Shown piece by piece: positions 54,926 through 60,782 of a DNA stretch of 64,000 bases. The DNA comes from a virus. Below the pieces are notes generated by a model. It had not been told where the DNA came from and ran no database searches. It was given only the letters and a program-made list of their open reading frames with translations. Position 1 is the stretch's first letter, and the number at the start of each line of letters is the position of its first letter. The stretch lies in IMG/VR virus record IMGVR_UViG_3300034073_003542, positions 145,848 to 209,847 of that record. One strand, written 5' to 3'. The position numbers and the translations under genes are program-made.

Positions 54926-54951
54926 AAAACTGTAATGTATGCTATGTGAGA

Positions 54952-54987
54952 CGTTAAGTATGGTTAGTGTCTCATATAGATAACATT
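54952..54987. repeat. Inverted repeat TATGTGAGAC/GTCTCATATA
   Basis: Ten-base arms with one G-T pair, 16-base loop, next to palindrome locus 2. Could be a 3'-end hairpin or protein site. Confidence 0.45.
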
Positions 54988-55054
54988 ATGCCATTTTGGC
55001 AGGAGGCGTCCCCGGCCTGCCATTTTGGCAGTCGCCAAGCTGCCATTTTGGCAC
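54988..55054. repeat. Palindrome locus 2 (three copies)
   Basis: Copies at 54988, 55017 (perfect) and 55040; first pair 29 bp apart. About 70 bases after the stop of the DUF932 gene. Confidence 0.75.
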
Positions 55055-55125
55055 CCAGGAATGAAAAGGGGGCCGCCAGCCTATGCCAGCAGCCCCCAAT
55101 TTAAACCAGGCGATTTTATTCGATC

Positions 55126-56076
55126 CTAGAGAGCGTTCGCAAACTCCAGAGCCGAAGTAAAGGCGTCCGAATTATCGTTCGCACCTTGACCGAACCAGAG
55201 CGAGTCGATCCGGTTGTCGGCGTTGCGACCCTTGGCATAGTTCAGGTATTCATTGACACCATTATATGCCGCCCACCAAGTTCCCTTGACACCGGGGAGC
55301 GACTGACGCGGACCTTCGATCCGGGTCATAATATCAGCGATGATATTCTTGGTACGAGTCGAGATGTCCTCGATAGGAGTTTTCTCAACACCCAAAACCA
55401 CCTTGACATAAGCATCGATGTCTCTTGCACTGAAATTCTTGGACGCAAGAAAGCGATACTGTTCAGCGGTCGCTTCAAACTGGACATTGATATTATCCAT
55501 AATGTCACGTACCTTTTCCAGATTGACTTTCTGCGAACGAGTATGTCGGATGCGAATAAGCTGAGAGCCAGAATCCTTGCTATGAGCCATAGCCATAGTG
55601 TTCGCACACACAACTCGGATGGGAGTATATCCCACGCGAATAGCGGTCGTACCATTGTGACTATTGGAAAGCAGGATGAACTTGCAGACAGTATCATCGC
55701 CAACAATTTCGGAGCAATCGCGGTTCAGTTGGGCAAGAACCCAAACCTTTTCGCCGTTATGGAGCGATCCGGCGGTATGCAGATTGCACTCGCCAGCATC
55801 CAGAAACGGCTGGAACCAATCGAAAGCGTCTTTATTCTGAAGTGGCACATAACGTGGGCCGACTACAGAGAAAATACGCCCATCGCTCACGCGATAGGTA
55901 GCCTTTTCCGGCAGAGCTTCGCCGTCAACAGTCTGAATAGCCTTCAGACCAACTTCCCAATTCAATCCCGACGCATCAATAGCGTCAGCAATAGTAATCT
56001 TGTCATCGACCTTATTGCCAAGACCATGCCAAGGGGTTTCACCAGCGAACATCATCGTTTCAACAGCAGCACTCAT
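55126..56076 (-). CDS. DUF932 / phage-plasmid TIGR03299-like protein
   Basis: 316 residues from the ATG at 56076 (GAGGAAACGAAG before it; the open frame extends to 56115). ETPWHGLGNKV near the start, GRIFSVVGPRYVPLQN, LSNSHNGTTAIRVGYTPIRVVCANT and a LW-F-G-x-G end match DUF932 proteins, common on phages and plasmids and often highly expressed. Function unknown, perhaps DNA-associated. Markedly GC-richer than its neighbours, with different codon choice. Confidence 0.85.
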   Translation of the reverse strand: MSAAVETMMFAGETPWHGLGNKVDDKITIADAIDASGLNWEVGLKAIQTVDGEALPEKATYRVSDGRIFSVVGPRYVPLQNKDAFDWFQPFLDAGECNLHTAGSLHNGEKVWVLAQLNRDCSEIVGDDTVCKFILLSNSHNGTTAIRVGYTPIRVVCANTMAMAHSKDSGSQLIRIRHTRSQKVNLEKVRDIMDNINVQFEATAEQYRFLASKNFSARDIDAYVKVVLGVEKTPIEDISTRTKNIIADIMTRIEGPRQSLPGVKGTWWAAYNGVNEYLNYAKGRNADNRIDSLWFGQGANDNSDAFTSALEFANAL

Positions 56077-56117
56077 CTTCGTTTCCTCTTCTTGTGGGTT
56101 ATCGTTCCGTTTCATGG

Positions 56118-56145
56118 ATTATACCAGAGCATTCGGGGGTGTCAA
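56118..56145 (-). promoter_or_regulatory. Sigma-70-type promoter for DUF932 gene
   Basis: TTGACA, 16 bp, TATAAT with TGG before the -10. Confidence 0.8.
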
Positions 56146-56211
56146 GGGTCTGGTTTGCGGAAAAATAAAGTTTTCGAGTCACTACTTTTGGCATGGGAGT
56201 TGCTGGGGCGT

Positions 56212-56255
56212 CTGCCATTTTGGCAGGCCCGGTAGGTGATCTGCCATTTTGGCAG
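56212..56255. repeat. Palindrome locus 3, tandem pair
   Basis: Two perfect CTGCCATTTTGGCAG copies at 56212 and 56241. They begin one base after the stop of the 56.26 kb gene and lie 67 bases upstream of the next promoter. Confidence 0.8.
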
Positions 56256-56615
56256 TCACGCAACGGCTTCTTTTTCCAGTTCCTTAGAAAGCCTCTGAGG
56301 TTTATTCATCCAAGGTTGTGGAGCGATATTTATAAACCAATCTTGGATAGATGGAATAAATCCACAATCTTCTTGAACGTGCTGTTCTCCCACCCATCGA
56401 GTTGGGATTACCTTACCAGTAGAAAGAGTAATGGTATTACCAAATACTCTGGCACATTCATAGATACCCTGAGAATGATGTCGCAAAGCACGATGGCGAA
56501 AGTCACCAAACATTTCTTTAGAGGCATCAAACCATTCATGAATATCCATATAGTCAGCAACTTCTCCACCCCACTTCTTTACGGATGAAAGAGAATGATG
56601 ATAAGGATTAGACAT
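56256..56615 (-). CDS. Conserved-type phage/plasmid hypothetical, 119 aa
   Basis: HHSQGIYECARVFGNTITLS then IPTRWVGEQHVQEDCGFIPS is the recognisable core of a small family (DUF6915-like) near DUF932 genes on phages and plasmids. Overlaps the upstream gene by one base. Confidence 0.65.
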   Translation of the reverse strand: MSNPYHHSLSSVKKWGGEVADYMDIHEWFDASKEMFGDFRHRALRHHSQGIYECARVFGNTITLSTGKVIPTRWVGEQHVQEDCGFIPSIQDWFINIAPQPWMNKPQRLSKELEKEAVA

Positions 56616-56950
56616 TAGAGAATCTCCTCAAAATCGTTCCAAACTTCTTCACTTTCTTGACCAGACATAACCGCTGTCTCTTTTTCTACATCATACTCAA
56701 CAGTTCCATTTACATAAAACTCACCAGCAAAAGAGTAATATCTGTCATAAACAGGTTTAGAAAGTTGATCTGCAAGTTCTCCGTCGATACCTTCTCCGCC
56801 CCAAGCTGGCAACGTTCCAATAGGAAAACCCGTCTCTGATAGGAGTTGAATATTTTCAACACCACCTTCGTCTCCACCACCACTAAACTGAACTACTACC
56901 TTAGCAGCACCACGCTTACGAAGTTCTGCGAATATCTCTTTGCGATCCAT
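56615..56950 (-). CDS. Conserved-type hypothetical (DUF6878-like), 111 aa
   Basis: Start at 56950 after GGAGAAAAGA. MDRKEIFAELRKRGAAKVVV, SGGGDEGGVENI and YDRYYSFAGEFYVNGTVEYD resemble a family seen with DUF932. Acidic; function unknown. The longer frame upstream lies across the promoter. Confidence 0.7.
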   Translation of the reverse strand: MDRKEIFAELRKRGAAKVVVQFSGGGDEGGVENIQLLSETGFPIGTLPAWGGEGIDGELADQLSKPVYDRYYSFAGEFYVNGTVEYDVEKETAVMSGQESEEVWNDFEEIL

Positions 56951-56984
56951 TTCTTTTCTCCGGGTTATCGTTTCCTGTTCACTG

Positions 56985-57012
56985 ATTATAGCATAGGTGC
57001 AGTGGCTGTCAA
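56985..57012 (-). promoter_or_regulatory. Sigma-70-type promoter
   Basis: TTGACA, 16 bp, TATAAT with TGC before the -10. Confidence 0.8.
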
Positions 57013-57033
57013 CAGTTTTTTCGCTGGCTATCG

Positions 57034-57450
57034 TCATAATTTCGAATCTGGTAGATTGAGTGGAACATAATCGTTGGAGATAGAATATTCAAAAGCTTTT
57101 ATCTGATCTAGATTATCAATACTCAGAATAAGCTTTCCAGTTTTTCTAATTTGATTTTCTTGCCACTTTACATTAGCAGTAGCATTCTTGCTCATTCTCC
57201 AACCAGGCCATTGATGATCATTATATCTATTGAGAATAACAATCAGAGAATTTACATCGCCCCTAACATGGGCGTATTGAGCGAATGGAAATCCACCAGT
57301 TTTTTGGAATTTAAAAGTACTAGCTTTTGGTCCCTGAATTGTATTGATATTGATTTTTAATCTAGCGTCATTAATATGAACACTAGAAGCAATACATATA
57401 GACGAGAAGTGTATCGAGAAGAGAATGAAGAGAGTTAAGATGGGTTTCAT
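57034..57450 (-). CDS. Secreted hypothetical protein, 138 aa
   Basis: Signal peptide MKPILTLFILFSIHFSSICIAS, then a beta-rich domain with aromatic and Arg residues (HQWPGWRMSKN). Probably periplasmic. It is the last element after the tRNA array. Unknown function. Confidence 0.65.
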   Translation of the reverse strand: MKPILTLFILFSIHFSSICIASSVHINDARLKININTIQGPKASTFKFQKTGGFPFAQYAHVRGDVNSLIVILNRYNDHQWPGWRMSKNATANVKWQENQIRKTGKLILSIDNLDQIKAFEYSISNDYVPLNLPDSKL

Positions 57451-57453
57451 AAG

Positions 57454-57527
57454 TAGCTGCGGTGAGGGTCGAACTCACACTGTTCGGATTTTAAGTCCGA
57501 TTTCTCTGCCTGTTGGAATACGCAGCC
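57454..57527 (-). tRNA. tRNA-Leu (TAA), short variable region
   Basis: Acceptor GGCTGCG/CGCAGCT, anticodon arm TCGGA-CTTAAAA-TCCGA, T arm GTGAG-TTCGACC-CTCAC, discriminator A. The variable region is only ACAGT, not the long arm normal for bacterial leucine tRNAs. Confidence 0.85.
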
Positions 57528-57531
57528 ATAA

Positions 57532-57606
57532 TACCGGGAACTGGATTTGAACCAGCACTGTTATGCTTCTAAGGCATATGTCTCCTGCCAATTGGACTAC
57601 CCCGGC
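57532..57606 (-). tRNA. tRNA-Leu (TAG), short variable region
   Basis: Acceptor GCCGGGG/TCCCGGT with two G-T pairs, anticodon arm TATGC-CTTAGAA-GCATA, D arm GTCCAATTGGCAGGAGAC. Class I body again, discriminator A. Confidence 0.85.
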
Positions 57607-57614
57607 GTGTCAAG

Positions 57615-57688
57615 TAGGAAGTATTGGAGTCGAACCAATCTTTTGAGTACCTTATAAGAGTACGTGCCACTACCGGCGGCAACTTCCC
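57615..57688 (-). tRNA. tRNA-Ile (TAT)
   Basis: Anticodon arm GTACT-CTTATAA-GGTAC; acceptor GGGAAGT/ACTTCCT; reads AUA, a codon common in AT-rich phage genes and poorly served by many hosts. Confidence 0.85.
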
Positions 57689-57697
57689 ATGTTTTTT

Positions 57698-57726
57698 ATT
57701 ATACACCGACGCTGGAGAAAAGTCAA
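57698..57726 (-). promoter_or_regulatory. Promoter within tRNA array
   Basis: TTGACT, 17 bp, TATAAT on the reverse strand; faces tRNA-Ile, Leu, Leu. Confidence 0.65.
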
Positions 57727-57727
57727 G

Positions 57728-57800
57728 TAGACCGGGTGAGAGTCGAACTCACGATAGGCGGATTAAAAGTCCGCTACTTTAGCCGCTAAGTTACCGATCC
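57728..57800 (-). tRNA. tRNA-Lys (TTT)
   Basis: Anticodon arm GCGGA-CTTTTAA-TCCGC, T arm GTGAG-TTCGACT-CTCAC. Confidence 0.9.
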
Positions 57801-57811
57801 ATGTTCAGTCA

Positions 57812-57839
57812 AGTATACCATACCCTTCTCTGTTGTCAA
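57812..57839 (-). promoter_or_regulatory. Promoter within tRNA array
   Basis: TTGACA, 16 bp, TATACT with TGG before the -10; faces tRNA-Lys(TTT). Confidence 0.75.
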
Positions 57840-57855
57840 CCCCTCAATTTTGTGT

Positions 57856-57899
57856 CTGCCATTTTGGCAGCCTCGCTACTCCGCCTGTCAAATTGGCAG
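57856..57899. repeat. Palindrome locus 4, tandem pair
   Basis: CTGCCATTTTGGCAG at 57856 and CTGTCAAATTGGCAG at 57885, spacing 29. Between two tRNA-Lys genes and upstream of a promoter. Confidence 0.75.
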
Positions 57900-57908
57900 T
57901 GTCTGAAG

Positions 57909-57979
57909 TGAGTGATGAAAGAATCGAACTTTCGTCGAGATGTTAAGAGCATCCTATAATACCATTATACTAATCACCC
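57909..57979 (-). tRNA. tRNA-Lys (CTT)
   Basis: Anticodon arm GGATG-CTCTTAA-CATCT, acceptor GGGTGAT/ATCACTC. Confidence 0.85.
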
Positions 57980-57983
57980 GAAA

Positions 57984-58068
57984 TGCAGAGTTGGGGAGTC
58001 GAACCCTATCCTTCCGTCCAGTTCATTAAGGAACGAGCTTAGAACGCACGTACTGGCTGCAACCCTGC
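57984..58068 (-). tRNA. tRNA-like, anticodon uncertain (perhaps Arg TCT)
   Basis: 85 bases with a good acceptor (GCAGGGT/ACTCTGC) and a T loop TTCGACT. The middle does not fold cleanly: GTTCTAA in a mismatched stem would give TCT (Arg), while a CTTAATG loop would give TAA. The length suggests a class II body or a decaying gene. Confidence 0.5.
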
Positions 58069-58078
58069 GTGTCGATAC

Positions 58079-58106
58079 ATTATACATTACCGAATCGAAC
58101 TGTCAA
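58079..58106 (-). promoter_or_regulatory. Promoter within tRNA array
   Basis: TTGACA, 16 bp, TATAAT just upstream of the tRNA-like gene and just after tRNA-Ser(GGA). Confidence 0.75.
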
Positions 58107-58107
58107 G

Positions 58108-58197
58108 CGAAGGACAAGAGGATTGAACTCTCACCGGGTTTTTAATCCGGCCTACTTTTCCAAAGTAGTGCAGCAAACCAATATCTGCCTATCCTTC
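58108..58197 (-). tRNA. tRNA-Ser (GGA), class II
   Basis: Anticodon arm CTACT-TTGGAAA-AGTAG, long variable arm GCCGG..CCGGT, discriminator G. Confidence 0.88.
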
Positions 58198-58212
58198 ATA
58201 GAACCAAACAAG

Positions 58213-58298
58213 CGGAGGCGAAAGGAATCGAACCTTCGAGGGTTTTTTAGGCCCCAGCTATTTTCAAGATAGTGTCCTCGACCTACCGGACCACCTCC
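58213..58298 (-). tRNA. tRNA-Ser (TGA), class II
   Basis: Anticodon loop CTTGAAA, acceptor GGAGGTG/CGCCTCC, long variable arm, discriminator G. Confidence 0.88.
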
Positions 58299-58311
58299 AT
58301 ATATTATCAAG

Positions 58312-58396
58312 CGGAAGTAGCAGGGTTCGAACCTGCAAGCCTTTTTAGGGGCCAACTCTTTAGCAAAGAGCTTCCTCACCAACTCGGATTACTTCC
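58312..58396 (-). tRNA. tRNA-Ser (GCT), class II
   Basis: Anticodon loop TTGCTAA, acceptor GGAAGTA/TACTTCC, long variable arm, discriminator G. Third serine tRNA in a row, probably by duplication. Confidence 0.88.
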
Positions 58397-58401
58397 ATTA
58401 G

Positions 58402-58483
58402 CACTAGAAGTAGGACTCGAACCTACAGTGTCTTTCGACGGGAGATTAACAGTCTCCTGCGTTTACCATTCCGCCACTCTAGT
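58402..58483 (-). tRNA. tRNA with Asn anticodon (GTT) on class II body
   Basis: Anticodon arm GGAGA-CTGTTAA-TCTCC reads AAC/AAU. The body is class II: D arm GCGGAATGGTAAACGC and a 14-base variable region folding as GTC-GAAA-GAC, with discriminator G. It follows three serine tRNAs and probably derives from one, so charging with Ser is as likely as with Asn. Confidence 0.75.
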
Positions 58484-58497
58484 ATGATTATCGTCAG

Positions 58498-58570
58498 GGT
58501 GGCTAATGGGAGTCGAACCCATATCACTTGATTCACAGTCAAGCCGCTTCACCAGTTAGCGTATAACCAC
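58498..58570 (-). tRNA. tRNA-His (GTG)
   Basis: Anticodon arm CTTGA-CTGTGAA-TCAAG, acceptor GTGGTTA/TAGCCAC, discriminator C. The base before position 1 is T, so the extra G-1 of bacterial tRNA-His is not encoded. Confidence 0.88.
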
Positions 58571-58572
58571 AG

Positions 58573-58643
58573 TTCCGGGGCTACGATTCGAACGTAGAAT
58601 AAATGGTCCAAAGCCATTTGTGATACCATTTCACTACCCCGGA
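58573..58643 (-). tRNA. tRNA-Gln (TTG)
   Basis: Anticodon arm AATGG-CTTTGGA-CCATT, acceptor TCCGGGG/CCCCGGA. Confidence 0.88.
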
Positions 58644-58646
58644 ATG

Positions 58647-58862
58647 TTAAGCGTCTCTATGCGATCCGCTTAGTTTTTTACTTTCTCTCAAATACTCAGC
58701 AATCTCTATGAGCTTCTTTCCAAGTTCTTCAATGTTGTCTGCTTCTTTTTTAGTAAGCCACGAAGCAACGTGCATGAAAAGATAATTCTCTTTACCTTTG
58801 GTTCTCACTCCAGCAACCCCGACAGACGGGTTATTAAACTCTTGTGGAAAGTTTCTCATCAT
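58647..58862 (-). CDS. Hypothetical protein inside tRNA array, 71 aa
   Basis: Small soluble protein beginning with tandem ATGs; SVGVAGVRTKGKENYLFMHV then a charged helix. Own promoter seven bases upstream, so transcribed with the tRNAs that follow. Unknown role. Confidence 0.6.
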   Translation of the reverse strand: MMRNFPQEFNNPSVGVAGVRTKGKENYLFMHVASWLTKKEADNIEELGKKLIEIAEYLRESKKLSGSHRDA

Positions 58863-58868
58863 GCACCT

Positions 58869-58897
58869 AGTTTAGCATAACTTCAAGAAGTTGTCAA
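58869..58897 (-). promoter_or_regulatory. Promoter within tRNA array
   Basis: TTGACA, 17 bp, TAAACT; faces the 71-aa gene. Confidence 0.55.
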
Positions 58898-58898
58898 G

Positions 58899-58971
58899 TG
58901 GAGCAAGTCAGAGTCGAACTGACATGGCGAGATTTTCAGTCTCGTGCCGTGACCGCGTAGGCTATTGCTCC
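58899..58971 (-). tRNA. tRNA-Phe (GAA)
   Basis: Anticodon arm CGAGA-CTGAAAA-TCTCG, acceptor GGAGCAA/TTGCTCC. Confidence 0.9.
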
Positions 58972-58982
58972 ATAATTATCAG

Positions 58983-59056
58983 TCCTCAATGTAGGCATCG
59001 AACCCACTACCTTCTCGGTGTAAACGAGACGCTCTAGCCGAATGAGCTAATTGAGG
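58983..59056 (-). tRNA. tRNA-Val (TAC)
   Basis: Anticodon arm TCTCG-TTTACAC-CGAGA, acceptor CCTCAAT/ATTGAGG. Confidence 0.88.
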
Positions 59057-59061
59057 ATATA

Positions 59062-59133
59062 TCTAGAATGTCGAAATCGAATCGCTCTTGCTTGCCCCAA
59101 ACAAGCCGTGCAAACCATTACACTTCATTCTAG
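59062..59133 (-). tRNA. tRNA-Pro (TGG)
   Basis: Anticodon arm GCTTG-TTTGGGG-CAAGC, acceptor CTAGAAT/ATTCTAG. The T stem is weak (about three good pairs). Confidence 0.8.
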
Positions 59134-59153
59134 TTATTTAACAGTCTTGAACA

Positions 59154-59225
59154 AGTTGATGATAGGAGTTGAACCTACAACTAACTTCATACCAAGAAGC
59201 TACTCTACCATTGAGTTACATCAAC
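59154..59225 (-). tRNA. tRNA-Thr (GGT)
   Basis: Anticodon arm GCTTC-TTGGTAT-GAAGT, acceptor GTTGATG/CATCAAC. Confidence 0.88.
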
Positions 59226-59228
59226 ATA

Positions 59229-59299
59229 AGCCAATACGAGGAATCGAACCCCGGTGTTCTCATTACAAGTGAGACGTAATTCCACTATACGATACTGGC
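59229..59299 (-). tRNA. tRNA-Thr (TGT)
   Basis: Anticodon arm TCTCA-CTTGTAA-TGAGA, acceptor GCCAGTA/TATTGGC. Confidence 0.88.
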
Positions 59300-59305
59300 A
59301 AATTA

Positions 59306-59379
59306 TGCGTCTATCCAGATTCGAACTGGAACATTCAGTTTGGAAGACTGACAGGCTAGCCGTTGAACCTCATAGACGC
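59306..59379 (-). tRNA. tRNA-Gly (TCC)
   Basis: Anticodon arm TCAGT-CTTCCAA-ACTGA, acceptor GCGTCTA/TAGACGC. Confidence 0.9.
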
Positions 59380-59385
59380 GTTTAG

Positions 59386-59457
59386 TGACCCTACTGAGAA
59401 TCGAACTCAGATTGCTAGATTGAAAGTCTAGATTCCTAACCATTAGAAGATAGGGCC
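59386..59457 (-). tRNA. tRNA-Glu (TTC)
   Basis: Anticodon arm CTAGA-CTTTCAA-TCTAG, acceptor GGCCCTA/TAGGGTC. Confidence 0.9.
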
Positions 59458-59467
59458 ATATCATTTC

Positions 59468-59495
59468 ATTATACCAACTCTTTTCATTCTGTCAA
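59468..59495 (-). promoter_or_regulatory. Promoter within tRNA array
   Basis: TTGACA, 16 bp, TATAAT; lies between tRNA-Ala and tRNA-Glu. Confidence 0.75.
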
Positions 59496-59496
59496 G

Positions 59497-59567
59497 TGGA
59501 CCGTAAGAGAATCGAACTCTTATTTGAAGCTTGCAAAGCTACCGTTCTCCCGTTGAACTAACAGCCC
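59497..59567 (-). tRNA. tRNA-Ala (TGC)
   Basis: Anticodon loop TTTGCAA with one mismatch in the stem; acceptor GGGCTGT/ACGGTCC. It lacks the G3-U70 pair in the usual position: position 3 is G opposite T, which does give the G-U identity pair. Confidence 0.82.
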
Positions 59568-59574
59568 ATATCTA

Positions 59575-59648
59575 TCCGCTAGGAAAGAGTCGAACTTTCG
59601 TCTCGAACTTATCAGGTTCGCATTCTAAAACCGTTGAAATACTAGCGG
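59575..59648 (-). tRNA. tRNA-Ile (GAT)
   Basis: Anticodon arm CGAAC-CTGATAA-GTTCG, acceptor CCGCTAG/CTAGCGG. Confidence 0.88.
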
Positions 59649-59654
59649 TCAAAA

Positions 59655-59742
59655 GTCCCCCGTAGAAGAATTGAACTACCCGGCAGCCACCTATTAATTT
59701 AATGCCCCGTGTTTTACAGACACAGAATAGGAGTACGAGGGA
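59655..59742 (-). tRNA. tRNA-Tyr (GTA), class II
   Basis: Anticodon loop CTGTAAA, acceptor TCCCTCG/CGGGGGA, long variable region as usual for bacterial tRNA-Tyr. The T stem is imperfect. Confidence 0.75.
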
Positions 59743-59763
59743 AATTATCATCATACATATCAG

Positions 59764-59836
59764 CGATTCTACCGGGAATCGAACCCGGATTTCCAGATGG
59801 ACAGTCTAGCGTCGTGAACCGTTGGACCATAGAACC
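59764..59836 (-). tRNA. tRNA-Asp (GTC)
   Basis: Anticodon arm CTAGA-CTGTCCA-TCTGG, T arm CCGGG-TTCGATT-CCCGG, acceptor GGTTCTA/TAGAATC. Confidence 0.88.
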
Positions 59837-59842
59837 GTTAAG

Positions 59843-59914
59843 TGGGTCGTGAATGATTTGCACATTCGTCTCTGGTTTCGTAGACCAGTATACTATCTAC
59901 TATACTAACAACCC
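59843..59914 (-). tRNA. tRNA-Arg (ACG)
   Basis: Anticodon arm CTGGT-CTACGAA-ACCAG, acceptor GGGTTGT/ACGACCC. Confidence 0.88.
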
Positions 59915-59920
59915 ATATTA

Positions 59921-60003
59921 TGTCGGCGGCGGGATTTGAACCACTTTAATGCGATTTCAAGTTTATGAGACTTGCGAGGACGACCAGACTCCTCTACGCC
60001 GAA
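59921..60003 (-). tRNA. Atypical tRNA-Met-like (CAT)
   Basis: Anticodon arm CAAGT-CTCATAA-ACTTG and D stem GAGG/CCTC are clear. Acceptor TTCGGCG/CGCCGAC has an unpaired first position, as in initiator tRNAs, with discriminator A. The T stem has only about two pairs and the variable region is long. Either a diverged initiator or a decaying gene. Confidence 0.55.
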
Positions 60004-60004
60004 A

Positions 60005-60075
60005 TGCCTCTTGCTTGAATTGAACAAGCGTCAACTTCGTATGAAAAAGTTAGATTACCACTATCCTAAAGAGGC
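60005..60075 (-). tRNA. tRNA-Met (CAT)
   Basis: Anticodon loop TTCATAC in stem ACTTT/GAAGT, acceptor GCCTCTT/AAGAGGC, T arm GCTTG-TTCAATT-CAAGC. Elongator type; an Ile-reading modified C34 cannot be excluded. Confidence 0.82.
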
Positions 60076-60080
60076 GAAAG

Positions 60081-60151
60081 CATACTCACAAGGATTCGAG
60101 CCTTGACCAACTGTTTTGGAGACAGTGATGCTACCGTTACACCATGAGTAT
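60081..60151 (-). tRNA. tRNA-Trp (CCA)
   Basis: Anticodon arm ACTGT-CTCCAAA-ACAGT, acceptor ATACTCA/TGAGTAT, T arm CAAGG-CTCGAAT-CCTTG. First tRNA of the array. Confidence 0.88.
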
Positions 60152-60164
60152 GTGTTTTTTATGA

Positions 60165-60260
60165 AACCCGAATTGTCAAAGAGCGAAACTATTTGTACTC
60201 TCTGATATTCCCCAAGAGAAGGCTCAAGGGGTTCTCACCCCGAGCACAAAGGGGCAAGAA
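60165..60260 (-). other. Array leader with four alternating C4/G4 blocks
   Basis: Reading leftward: CCCC (60251-60254), GGGG (60238-60241), CCCC (60228-60231), GGGG (60210-60213). Any neighbouring pair can form a hairpin, and the outer pairing excludes the inner, as in attenuators. Lies between a short peptide gene and the first tRNA. Confidence 0.45.
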
Positions 60261-60365
60261 TTAGCCTTCGCAGGCTGGATTTTGGCGATATCCAAAGCCT
60301 GAATGACTACGGACGTTCCACGATGTTTTCGTGGTATCAATCGTGTTGTAGTTAATTCTGGACAT
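60261..60365 (-). CDS. Short peptide gene before tRNA array, 34 aa
   Basis: MSRINYNTIDTTKTSWNVR, continuing SHSGFGYRQNPACEG. Start at 60365 has AAGGG about 13 bases before it. The open frame extends upstream, but the promoter lies inside it, so only the later ATGs can be used. May act as a leader peptide for the C4/G4 attenuator-like region. Confidence 0.45.
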   Translation of the reverse strand: MSRINYNTIDTTKTSWNVRSHSGFGYRQNPACEG

Positions 60366-60408
60366 TTGAAATTCGTTACCCTTAATGTTGTTTTTCCTGA
60401 CCTCTACC

Positions 60409-60437
60409 ATTATAGCCGACCCGACACCCGTTGTCAA
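60409..60437 (-). promoter_or_regulatory. Sigma-70-type promoter, likely start of tRNA-array transcript
   Basis: TTGACA, 17 bp, TATAAT with GC before the -10. Confidence 0.75.
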
Positions 60438-60487
60438 GTGGTCCGTTTCTTTCCTTACACCATTATTATAAAAGTCGTCTAATATTT

Positions 60488-60531
60488 CTGCCATTATGGC
60501 AGTCTCGCTACCCGCCCTGCCATTTTGGCAG
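60488..60531. repeat. Palindrome locus 5, tandem pair
   Basis: CTGCCATTATGGCAG at 60488 and CTGCCATTTTGGCAG at 60517, spacing 29. Between a terminator (60.55 kb) and the promoter for the tRNA array. Confidence 0.8.
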
Positions 60532-60547
60532 TTTAGAAAAGTCTACG

Positions 60548-60578
60548 AAAAAACCCGCAGGATTCAAAGTCCCACGGG
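60548..60578 (-). terminator. Intrinsic terminator
   Basis: Stem CCCGTGGGA / TCCTGCGGG (nine pairs with G-T), 7-base loop, six U. Ends the transcript coming from 60.6-61.1 kb. Confidence 0.8.
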
Positions 60579-60589
60579 CTTCTCGCCTC

Positions 60590-60634
60590 AATAGCGGTAA
60601 TGAGTCTCTATTTTATACTAAGCTAACCGCTATT
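60590..60634 (-). promoter_or_regulatory. Inverted repeat AATAGCGGT/ACCGCTATT around a TATAAA box
   Basis: Perfect nine-base arms at 60590-60598 and 60626-60634 with TATAAAAT between them. Possible operator over a promoter for a short RNA ending at the terminator, or a stem in the upstream gene's 3' region. Confidence 0.4.
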
Positions 60635-60782
60635 CCGCAGTCGGTCAAGACGTAAGATTGTTGACTAGACTAGCTTAGGCAAAGTTGCGCATCCTTTGCA
60701 TTTTCTACGCAAGACGGAATGGATACCGTCCTGCCGCTTTGGGCCTAAAGTCTGTTTATTCTCGCCCAAACGAGCCGCTGAT

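Noticed and set aside
55186-56235. Long plus-strand open frame opposite the DUF932 gene
   Set aside because: Shadow of a GC-rich gene; no promoter or ribosome site, and the minus-strand protein is a recognised family.
59572-59754. 60-codon open frame over tRNA-Ile and tRNA-Tyr
   Set aside because: Overlaps two well-formed tRNAs; coincidental.
60665-60780. Open frame after the GC-rich gene, ending KCKGCATLPKLV
   Set aside because: Only non-ATG starts without a ribosome site; the upstream part is the GC-rich gene in another frame. The end looks protein-like, so a tiny gene is not fully excluded.
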